Positions 5,869-12,242 of a DNA stretch of 12,242 nt are shown here, in pieces (positions within the stretch are counted from its first letter, which is position 1; every line of letters starts with the position of its first letter). The notes under the pieces are model-generated. The model had not been told where the DNA came from and did no database searches. It saw only the letters and a list, made by a program, of their open reading frames with translations. Both the position numbers and the translations under genes were made by a program. Source of the DNA: Prolixibacteraceae bacterium (lineage in GTDB: Bacteria; Bacteroidota; Bacteroidia; Bacteroidales; Prolixibacteraceae). Location: the NCBI GenBank assembly GCA_003457135.1, contig DMSQ01000096.1, positions 12,517 through 24,758 of the forward strand. Direction: 5' to 3'.

Positions 5869-6840
5869 ATGAAAACAATTCACAGTATTTTATTTGTCCT
5901 CATTGGCATTATCGCTTCTGCCCAAACACCAAAGGCATACATAACAAACTTCGGCGACAATTTTATTTCAGTAGTCGATATTCAGAAAAATCAGAAAATA
6001 GCCGACATAAAAACAGGCAACAAACCACATGGGGCAGCCGTTTCGCCCGATGGGAACTGGATTGCCGTGAGCAATGAGGGCGACAATTCGGTTTCAATAA
6101 TCAGTGCAGCCAACAACACCGTAACCCAGTCTATTTCAGTTGGTAAAGTGCCGCACCAGTTGAGTTTCAGTCGCGATGGGAAATATATTTTAACCGCCAT
6201 TAATGCCGAACACAAAGTAGATGTTATTTCTACTACAGAGTGGAAACTGGTCAATTCAATTCCGGTAGCTCGAAATCCTCACATTGTATTGCCTATGCCT
6301 GATGGTAAAACCGCTTGGGTCACTTCCGAAGGGGACAATAAAATAGTCAAGATCAATCTGGACGAAATGAAAGTAGCTGCGGAAATTTCAACTTTCGGAT
6401 TTCCGAGAGTAATGACGGCAACACCTGACGGAAAATTTATTTATCTGACCATTCGTTGGTTTCACGGACTTGTAAAAATTGATGTGGCACAAAATAAAAT
6501 CGTTACATGGGTGCAATTGCCGCCAACTTTAAAATTTGACAGCGAAGGAAAGGCAGCACACGGACTTTGTGTTTCGCCCGATGGCACAACGGTTTATCTC
6601 ACAAGCCAGTTTTCAGATGATGTAACGGCCATTGATGTGGCAAGCGATAAAATTTTAAATAACATAAAGGTTGGGAAAAATCCGAACTGGATAGAACTTA
6701 CCCCCGATGGCAAATTCGCCATTGTGAGCAACACTTCTTCCAATGATGCAAGCATTATTGATATTGAGAAATGGCAGGTTACAGCAACCATTCCTGTTGG
6801 GAAAAATCCCAAACGCCTATGGGTAGCAAATACAAAGTAA
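5869..6840 (+). CDS. Exported YVTN/YncE-like beta-propeller protein
   Basis: This 323-residue protein has an N-terminal signal peptide (MKTIHSILFVLIGIIASAQ, cut near 17-19). The rest is repeats of about 42 residues, each with a PDGK/SPDG turn and a strand such as VSNEGDNSVSIIS, VTSEGDNKIVKIN or TSQFSDDVTAIDV, followed by IxVGKxP. This is the pattern of the YVTN or cytochrome d1-like seven-bladed beta-propeller. No CxxCH heme site is present, so it is not a cytochrome. Propellers of this type in the periplasm often bind other proteins, metals or small ligands, but no function is established here. It begins 2 bases after chrA, so it is almost certainly co-transcribed and is a candidate accessory factor for the chromate-type system. 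Histidines in KPHGAAV, VPHQLSF, NPHIVLP and AAHGLCV recur at equivalent blade positions and could line the central face. Confidence 0.85.
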   Translation: MKTIHSILFVLIGIIASAQTPKAYITNFGDNFISVVDIQKNQKIADIKTGNKPHGAAVSPDGNWIAVSNEGDNSVSIISAANNTVTQSISVGKVPHQLSFSRDGKYILTAINAEHKVDVISTTEWKLVNSIPVARNPHIVLPMPDGKTAWVTSEGDNKIVKINLDEMKVAAEISTFGFPRVMTATPDGKFIYLTIRWFHGLVKIDVAQNKIVTWVQLPPTLKFDSEGKAAHGLCVSPDGTTVYLTSQFSDDVTAIDVASDKILNNIKVGKNPNWIELTPDGKFAIVSNTSSNDASIIDIEKWQVTATIPVGKNPKRLWVANTK

Positions 6841-6982
6841 ACCATGAGAATCATTCTTTAAAGTTCAAAAATTTACACAACTTTGGATAAAACTCGTGCA
6901 GGAAGCGATTGGCTCATTTGCCGAATTTGAAGCACAGGCACGAGCATGAATAGATGAGTAAACTGTGATACTGACGATACCT

Positions 6983-9007
6983 ATGAAAAATCTTGTCTGT
7001 TTGATAAGCGCACTGACCTTCCTTTTTCAGTATTCGTATGCCCAAAAAACAATTAAGTCTTTCACTATAGGTGTTCCTCCGGAAATAGACGGGATTTTTG
7101 AACCGGAAAAATGGATTGGGGCTGATAGCGCGACGCAATTTATTCAGATGGAGCCTCTGCCTGGCGAACTGGCTTCCGAAAAGACCATTTGTTATTTCGG
7201 GTTCGATAAGGAAAATATTTACGTCACATTTCTGTGCTATCAGGCAAGCCCGGTTATTGCGAAAAACCAAAGCCGTGACGCGCTGAGTAAAAATGATGAT
7301 ATTGTTGCTGTAACTTTGGATACCTACAACGACAACCGAAGTGGCTACACTTTTTTTGTCAGTCCCCTTGGAACCCAAATTGAAATGAAAGTAAATGATG
7401 ATGGTAAGAATACAGACTTAAACTGGGACACAGAATGGAAATGTGCTTCAAAAATATTCGACTGGGGTTGGAGCGCTGAAATGCAGATCCCGTTTAAAAG
7501 TTTGAAATATAAAAAGGGGATTGAAACCTGGGGCATAAATTTTGGCAGGGTTATCAGGTCTAATTCTGAGACAAGCTATTGGTCGGGAAAATTGACAGAG
7601 GACTTCCGGATTTCGCAAGGAGGTAAAGTGACAGGCATTAAAACTCCCGGATCATCCAACAAAATTTCCATTTTTCCCTATCTCTCGGTTTTCAAAACTA
7701 ACCAGACAAAACCCGTTGCCGAAGTTGGTGGTGATATTCAATGGCAAATTGGATCGAATGTTTCGCTTAATGCGACCATAAATCCCGATTTTGCAACGGT
7801 GGAAGCCGATCAGCAACAAATTAACCTTACCCGCTACGAACTCAGTTATCCGGAAAAACGTCTCTTTTTTCAGGAAGGGAACGATATGTACAACACCCGG
7901 ATAAAAACTTTTTATTCGAGAAGAATACAAGATATTGATTACGGTGCGCGACTCACAGGTAAAATCGGCAAAACACAATTTAATCTGCTAAATGTAATAT
8001 CCCCTGAATTATCGGCTGAAAATCCGACTTCTTATCTAACTGCTGCCAGGGTCAAATACGACTTTCTGAAATCATCGTCAGTCGGTGCAACTCTCGTCGA
8101 TAAAAGCTGGAACAATGGTTTCACCCGGTCGTTAAGTCTCGATTATGTCATGAATTTGGCTAAGACCTGGCAATTAACCGGTCAGTTTGTGGGGAGTGCT
8201 CCGGGTAATTTTTGGGACCATAGCGCGGGCTACCTAAGAATTACACGGGAAAACAACATTTATCATTACCATGTCCGTTACACTCAAATTGGATCGAAAT
8301 TCAGGGAAACGGTTAACCAGACAGGTTTTATACCCGATGATAACCGCAGGGAAATTGATAGCGATGTAACTTATAAGTGGTGGTTGAAAAACAGCTCCTT
8401 CAAATACATTGACATGAAAAGTATGAATAATATTTTCTGGAGCTTAACAGGAACCTTACGAAGCTGGTACATTACAGATGCCGTGAACTTTTATTTTAAT
8501 AATAAAATCAACCTTCAATATGCTTATAACAATGAGTATAAACTTTATGAGAAGGATTTTTATAACTATCGCCATACAATTGATCTGGGATACAATACCG
8601 ATGAATGGAATCACGCTTTAATCAGTTTTTCAACCGGGAAAAACTTTGATCGGGATTTTACACTTTTTAGCGGTGGTGGAAGGGTAAAATTATTTCAAAA
8701 TCTTTCACTCAGTTATTCGGCTAACCTGCTAAACTTCAATCCAGATACGGATAATAGCTCAACTGTGATTAATGTGTTAACAGCCAATTATAATTTCACC
8801 AATGATTTGTGGATAAAACTTTTTGCTCAAAACAGTTCAATAAATGACAAGTTCTACTTTTATGGGCTATTTGGCTGGCGTTTCAAGCCGCCGTTTGGAG
8901 CATTATATCTGATCTATTCGCACGACGAGTTTAGAGATGCAGCAGGTTTTCCGAACTCCAACAACATGTTTTTGAAGCTAACGTTTCCGATTTCGATATT
9001 AAAATAG
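6983..9007 (+). CDS. Outer-membrane protein with CBM9-like and DUF5916 domains
   Basis: The protein has about 674 residues when begun at the ATG at 6983. This start is preferred over a GTG at 6965 because it places MKNLVCLISALTFLFQYSYA as a clean signal peptide. Residues about 25-215 form a carbohydrate-binding module family 9-like domain (PPEIDGIFEPEKWIGA, YVTFLCYQ, DDIVAVTLDTYNDNRSGYTF, then WSAEMQIPFKSL). The rest is DUF5916, with its hallmark NPDFATVEADQQQINLTRYE and PEKRLFFQEG near 264-300, and alternating aromatic strands to the end that suggest a beta-barrel. The family is common in Bacteroidota and Gemmatimonadota and its function is unknown. It lies 142 bases after the propeller gene; CAACTTTG near 6878-6885 is one base off the -7 consensus, so a separate weak promoter is possible. 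Membership in the chromate operon is uncertain. Confidence 0.87.
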   Translation: MKNLVCLISALTFLFQYSYAQKTIKSFTIGVPPEIDGIFEPEKWIGADSATQFIQMEPLPGELASEKTICYFGFDKENIYVTFLCYQASPVIAKNQSRDALSKNDDIVAVTLDTYNDNRSGYTFFVSPLGTQIEMKVNDDGKNTDLNWDTEWKCASKIFDWGWSAEMQIPFKSLKYKKGIETWGINFGRVIRSNSETSYWSGKLTEDFRISQGGKVTGIKTPGSSNKISIFPYLSVFKTNQTKPVAEVGGDIQWQIGSNVSLNATINPDFATVEADQQQINLTRYELSYPEKRLFFQEGNDMYNTRIKTFYSRRIQDIDYGARLTGKIGKTQFNLLNVISPELSAENPTSYLTAARVKYDFLKSSSVGATLVDKSWNNGFTRSLSLDYVMNLAKTWQLTGQFVGSAPGNFWDHSAGYLRITRENNIYHYHVRYTQIGSKFRETVNQTGFIPDDNRREIDSDVTYKWWLKNSSFKYIDMKSMNNIFWSLTGTLRSWYITDAVNFYFNNKINLQYAYNNEYKLYEKDFYNYRHTIDLGYNTDEWNHALISFSTGKNFDRDFTLFSGGGRVKLFQNLSLSYSANLLNFNPDTDNSSTVINVLTANYNFTNDLWIKLFAQNSSINDKFYFYGLFGWRFKPPFGALYLIYSHDEFRDAAGFPNSNNMFLKLTFPISILK

Positions 9008-9442
9008 AGAAAGATAATATCATACCCCATTAGAACGCGAGAGAAATGGTTCTATATGCAAATGGCATTCGCACCTGCATGCTCATGATCCTGTAACACA
9101 CTAACATCCTCATGATCCGGATTTTCACCACAGACGTGGGCATTTGATAGAAATTTATAGTAGCCAATTAAATTGGAAATCAGATTGACACAATTGCAAC
9201 GACCATTGGATAATATAAAACAAGGTTTGCGGAGTTAGTAGCAAGCAAACGCATAAAGGCAATAATACGAAGAATAATCTTGATGTTGGGTTATTCGTTT
9301 AAGATTTTCCGGTTCAAGGAGCAAATAAAAAAAACAAAACCTCACAAACACGATGTTGGATGAACTGGCAACCGGGAAATAAGATTGAATGATCTGGAGA
9401 TAATTGATCCAAATAGTTGAAATGCCCTCTGTATAACAAATT
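9008..9442. other. Intergenic stretch without a convincing gene
   Basis: These 435 bases separate the DUF5916 gene from the terminator of the converging unit. The decamer CTCATGATCC occurs twice, at 9082-9091 and 9109-9118, 27 bases apart. A frame on the - strand is open for about 60 codons (9052-9234) and includes a His/Glu-rich stretch with two DHE triplets. It has no ATG and no recognised family, so it is not called as a gene. No tRNA, promoter with a good -33 element or mobile-element end was recognised. Confidence 0.5.
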
Positions 9443-9474
9443 AAAGGCTGAACAGAATGAACTGTCCAGCCTTT
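9443..9474 (-). terminator. Hairpin terminator between converging transcription units
   Basis: AAAGGCTG (9443-9450) pairs with CAGCCTTT (9467-9474). Inside it, ACAG pairs with CTGT beyond a single A/C mismatch, leaving an AATGAA loop. The stem is thus 8 plus 4 pairs. It lies 27 bases beyond the stop of the MtrB-like gene read on the - strand, so it is a natural terminator for that unit. The A-run at the base of the stem gives U-rich ends on both strands, so it may also stop transcription from the left. Confidence 0.8.
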
Positions 9475-9501
9475 ATTATTTCCGATTGAATTACGGAACG
9501 A

Positions 9502-12042
9502 TTAAAACCGGTAAGCTAAAGTTAAAAATCCCATGTGGGCTTTGTAGCCCGGAGCAAGATTAGTGCCCATAGTAAGTAAACGGTTACCCTGGCGGTTGTC
9601 TCTCGAAGTGTCGCGGAGTAAATATTCGCTTCCCACCTGCTCAACCCAAGGGCCTTTTGCTTCTTCAGTCCAATCCTGAATTGAATATTGATCGAAGCTA
9701 TACTGTAATCCAGCGATCAGATTTTTTAACACATTATATTCTAAAGATATATTGAAAATATACTGGTTATACTTTCTCTCTTCAGGGTCATTAAAACCGA
9801 ACTGGAAGGTTTCCCATGCCTGACCAATAAACGCAGCATCGGAGCCATAACCACTGTATTCCATTTTAACGCTGGCTAAGGAAACACTAAAATCAGTTTC
9901 CATGCGCAGTTTGCCGGGAATAAATTCATGATTCAGATTCATACCAAAAGTCGTGTTGACTTCATTGTTGGATGAATTGTATATGCGATTTGGGTCAGAC
10001 CATGGCCCCAGCTGATTGGCGGGTTGAATTGAGGCAATTGTTGGTTCATTTCTAAAACCTTCGTTGAAATAAATCCCACGTTGGTCGTAATTGGCAAGTT
10101 CGCGATCGGCAAACAGCGAAAGAGACCATTTATCGTTTGGCATAAATTGAATACTTACAGTCACATTCTGCCTTTTGTCATCAAGCAATCCCAATTGCTG
10201 ACCTGGAGTAAGAACGTTTGCATCACTTGGTTTAGGTAACGGTACATTGGTGTTTGCCATTGGCGCAATCGGCTGAACGTTTGAGTCGTAATCAGCATTG
10301 TTAAGACGATAAGAAACGCTAAAATCAAGCTTATCAACCATGTAGGCGGCAGCCATCTTAAATTCATTTCGTTTCCGGTCTGATACGTCGTATTTGCGCA
10401 GATCAGGATGGTTGGCAAAAAGGAATTGGGGATTATCATGATCAGTCTTAGCACGCTCGAAATCGTACCAATAACTTTGGCTGGTGACATTGGAGTTGTA
10501 ATCATTCGCACTTCTGTCACCTAACAGGTAGCTGGCTGATAAAGAAAGGCGTTGAGTTGGTCGTGAACGAAGGCTTGCTTCCAGGGTGTTTTCATCAGTA
10601 TCTGATTCACGGAAATCTCTGGTGATCTTTTCTTTTGCAATTTTAACACCAAGATTGGTGCGCCAGAAAGGCAGATAGTGTTTCAGGTCAATTCCAAATT
10701 TTTGTTTTCCATAGGCATAGGCCAGGTTGTACCGCTCGTTTAACATACTTACCGTACCATTGGTGTTGGCTGCATCCTGAGTCACATACTTCCATTTGTC
10801 GGCAGGCATATTGTTTTCAAGTTTATAATAGCGCATATAAGCCCTAACATTCAGCCTCTTAACAGGATTTATGGTGTATTCCATGTCGAAACGAACCGTG
10901 CTCATATCGGCTTCAGTACTTAGGCGTGGAAGTTTACTCACATCGTTCCAGTTCTTACCATCTCCGCCACTAGCCAGCAGGTCACCGCCCAGCGTGCTGA
11001 AGCTATAAGGCAGCAATTCCTGATTTTGTTTCATGCTTCCCAATGCGACAGTTGCATTAAAACGACTGTCGAGTGGTAAATCAATTCCTGCCGAAAACAA
11101 AATACTGCTTGAATAATTGTCGGGAGCAAGGGCACGCTGCCCAAAGTTCGAAACATTTCGGGGCGTACCAGCAACAGTAACAATATAATCTTTACCAGCA
11201 TCAGGAGCAAAAAAGAGATTTTGCCAGCGTGATGAGGATATTTTGTTTGTGAAATTAGAAAAGAGGTAATCTAATTTAAGCTGAATGAATTTCTTATTAA
11301 AATTAGCATTCGCGTGAATTTCGCTGACATTGTATTTTACAGGGTCAGGTATTTGAACGTTGAGCGTACGTGGTGGCCTGTCGCCAATGGTACCATAGGA
11401 ATAGCGCGTGCCATTTCGTTGCTCATTCATAAAATCAACACCAATTTTTAATCCCTTAAAACTTGGCAGATTTAAAGCTACCGAAGTCCGGTCGCGCTGG
11501 GTTCCAAGTTTAACTGGCATCAACAATGGTGAACTCATATATTTGCCCAGAATATTATCGTTTATGGCCATTTGTGCAATGGTAGGCACCAGCGAAGGTG
11601 TTCCGGTAGCATCATTACCATCCTTTGTTATTCCTGAAAGAGCTGATAAGGTATAAAGTCCGTTGCCACCATCTATGTAAGGTGTCCTCGCCTTATTACT
11701 GATCTGATGCGGCGTACCACTGTATTTAACCACCAAATTCCAGCGGCTTTTTACATTGCCAAAGCGAAATAGAGCATCCTGATCTTTTCGAAGCACTTTA
11801 TTTGCTTCGACATCTAAAAACAAACCATTTTTCTGATTAAAGAGATAGAAATTCAAGTTGTGCAAATAGAATCCATCCCGAAGATCACGATATTCGTTGA
11901 ACTTGCTTGAATTGTTATCTATATTGATTATACTGACTCCTGGAGTAACACCAACCGACACACGAGTTGAATCCTGTGCAAATGCATTAACGGTAAATGC
12001 TGTAAGAAATAAAGCTGTAGCTAAATATGTTGATTTTTTCAT
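9502..12042 (-). CDS. MtrB/PioB-family outer-membrane beta-barrel, decaheme cytochrome-associated
   Basis: This 846-residue protein starts with a signal peptide (MKKSTYLATALFLTAFTVNA, cut near AFA/Q). The N-terminal SSKFNEYRDLRDGFYLHNLN and later GTPHQISNKARTPYIDGGNG, followed by GVDFMNEQRNGTRYSYG, match the conserved front of the MtrB/PioB family. The remainder is alternating amphipathic strands such as LNVRAYMRYYKLEN, LSLSASYLLGDRS and KWSLSLFADREL, ending LTLAYRF with the terminal aromatic typical of BamA-folded barrels. These barrels hold a multiheme cytochrome inside and form an electron conduit across the outer membrane. It is longer than Shewanella MtrB (about 700 residues) and closer to PioB. 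No cysteine was found, so the CxxC of gammaproteobacterial MtrB is absent. The gene lies 17 bases after a multiheme cytochrome gene on the same strand, as in porin-cytochrome operons. Confidence 0.82.
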   Translation of the reverse strand: MKKSTYLATALFLTAFTVNAFAQDSTRVSVGVTPGVSIINIDNNSSKFNEYRDLRDGFYLHNLNFYLFNQKNGLFLDVEANKVLRKDQDALFRFGNVKSRWNLVVKYSGTPHQISNKARTPYIDGGNGLYTLSALSGITKDGNDATGTPSLVPTIAQMAINDNILGKYMSSPLLMPVKLGTQRDRTSVALNLPSFKGLKIGVDFMNEQRNGTRYSYGTIGDRPPRTLNVQIPDPVKYNVSEIHANANFNKKFIQLKLDYLFSNFTNKISSSRWQNLFFAPDAGKDYIVTVAGTPRNVSNFGQRALAPDNYSSSILFSAGIDLPLDSRFNATVALGSMKQNQELLPYSFSTLGGDLLASGGDGKNWNDVSKLPRLSTEADMSTVRFDMEYTINPVKRLNVRAYMRYYKLENNMPADKWKYVTQDAANTNGTVSMLNERYNLAYAYGKQKFGIDLKHYLPFWRTNLGVKIAKEKITRDFRESDTDENTLEASLRSRPTQRLSLSASYLLGDRSANDYNSNVTSQSYWYDFERAKTDHDNPQFLFANHPDLRKYDVSDRKRNEFKMAAAYMVDKLDFSVSYRLNNADYDSNVQPIAPMANTNVPLPKPSDANVLTPGQQLGLLDDKRQNVTVSIQFMPNDKWSLSLFADRELANYDQRGIYFNEGFRNEPTIASIQPANQLGPWSDPNRIYNSSNNEVNTTFGMNLNHEFIPGKLRMETDFSVSLASVKMEYSGYGSDAAFIGQAWETFQFGFNDPEERKYNQYIFNISLEYNVLKNLIAGLQYSFDQYSIQDWTEEAKGPWVEQVGSEYLLRDTSRDNRQGNRLLTMGTNLAPGYKAHMGFLTLAYRF

Positions 12043-12049
12043 TTTATCT

Positions 12050-12056
12050 CCTCCTT
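12050..12056 (-). promoter_or_regulatory. Perfect Shine-Dalgarno of the MtrB-like gene
   Basis: Read on the - strand, AAGGAGG lies 7 bases before the ATG at 12042, the ideal spacing. It fixes the start codon, which also begins the signal peptide. It is unusual here because no other gene in the window has a recognisable Shine-Dalgarno, as expected for Bacteroidota. The site falls in the 17-base gap after the cytochrome stop and would help translation of the barrel from the shared transcript. Confidence 0.8.
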
Positions 12057-12059
12057 GAA

Positions 12060-12242
12060 TTATCTGGTTAATTTTGTACCTGATGGGTGATTAGAACCAT
12101 GTACGCTCATATGACAATTAACGCAGCCATTACCGTATGGTGTACTTACCCGGTTATAACGGTATTCATTGACATGACCCCCATATTGGTGGCAACTTAT
12201 ACACAAGGTAGCGCTTTGTGTAACGAGCAAACTTTTATTATT
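12060..12242 (-). CDS. Multiheme c-type cytochrome (MtrA/DmsE-like), C-terminal end; gene runs off the window
   Basis: The last 60 codons of a gene are visible, entering from the right edge on the - strand and ending with TAA at 12060-12062. They contain two CxxCH heme-attachment motifs, CISCH and CVNCH. The second is followed by MSVHGSNHPSG, the conserved C-terminal signature of DmsE/MtrA-type decaheme cytochromes, in which CxxCH is followed closely by HGSNHP. Additional histidines (GGHVNEY, VHG, SNH) could be the distal heme ligands. Only two hemes can be counted; a full decaheme length is inferred from the family and from the downstream MtrB-like barrel. It would sit in the periplasm, partly inside the barrel, carrying electrons outward or inward. 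This frame is too short to be picked out on length alone, but the two heme motifs make it secure. Confidence 0.88.
   Translation of the reverse strand, partial: NNKSLLVTQSATLCISCHQYGGHVNEYRYNRVSTPYGNGCVNCHMSVHGSNHPSGTKLTR

Noticed and set aside
6893..6949. Short + strand frame reading VQEAIGSFAEFEAQARA as a possible recombinase remnant
   Set aside because: It is too short, ends in a stop without flanking similarity, and only vaguely resembles the AEFE motif of resolvases.
6965..6982. GTG at 6965 as the start of the DUF5916 protein
   Set aside because: It would add six residues ahead of a clean signal peptide that starts at the ATG at 6983.
9030..9054. AGAAC and GTTCT as a terminator stem just after the DUF5916 gene
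   Set aside because: Only five pairs with a 12-base loop and no T-run; the hairpin at 9443-9474 is much stronger.
9052..9234. Open frame of about 60 codons on the - strand with a His/Glu-rich end
   Set aside because: It has no ATG start, no recognised family and no promoter; an AT-moderate intergenic stretch can give this by chance.
10161..10520. 119-codon frame on the - strand inside the MtrB-like gene
   Set aside because: It overlaps a strongly supported beta-barrel gene on the same strand in another frame and shows no family motifs.
11408..11656. 82-codon + strand frame opposite the MtrB-like gene
   Set aside because: It is antisense to a well-supported gene, without ribosome site or recognised domain.

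Overview
The window most resembles a chromosomal segment from a Bacteroidota bacterium, possibly an environmental Bacteroidales or Marinilabiliales relative. The protein sequences have that flavour, there is a CBM9/DUF5916 outer-membrane protein, the one clear promoter fits the Bacteroidota form TAnnTTTG, and almost every gene lacks a Shine-Dalgarno sequence. The base composition is moderately AT-rich. No rRNA, tRNA, CRISPR array, insertion sequence or phage gene was seen. The taxonomic placement is inference.

Region 1 (1-3219, + strand) is a tightly packed sulfur-handling cluster. It holds the C-terminal end of a sulfide:quinone oxidoreductase-like flavoprotein, a NifS/IscS-type cysteine desulfurase, two DsrE-family proteins with CGTC motifs (one exported, one cytoplasmic), a class I SAM-dependent methyltransferase, and a small antitoxin-like protein. 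Gaps are 2-22 bases, so it is probably one operon. Together the genes suggest oxidation of sulfide or a related species and relay of persulfide sulfur (or possibly Se), with a methylation step. The substrate is not shown by the sequence.

Region 2 (3220-6840, + strand) is a chromate-resistance-type operon. A gene-poor spacer carries a Bacteroidota promoter nested between the arms of a 10-bp inverted repeat. Next is an unusual regulator in which a ChrB C-terminal sensor domain is fused to an AraC-type DNA-binding domain. A second chrB-like copy follows, broken by an internal deletion and frameshift. Then come chrA (a two-domain CHR transporter), whose start overlaps the broken copy's stop as ATGA, and an exported YVTN/YncE-like beta-propeller protein 2 bases after chrA.

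Region 3 (6841-9474) has an outer-membrane CBM9/DUF5916 protein on the + strand, then about 0.5 kb without a convincing gene, ending in a strong hairpin terminator between the converging transcription units.

Region 4 (9502-12242, - strand) encodes an MtrB/PioB-type outer-membrane beta-barrel preceded by the C-terminal end of a multiheme c-type cytochrome of the MtrA/DmsE kind. The pair looks like a porin-cytochrome conduit moving electrons across the outer membrane. The barrel gene alone has a perfect AAGGAGG ribosome-binding site. The window as a whole suggests a redox- and metal-active accessory region combining sulfur oxidation, oxyanion (chromate-type) transport and extracellular electron transfer.
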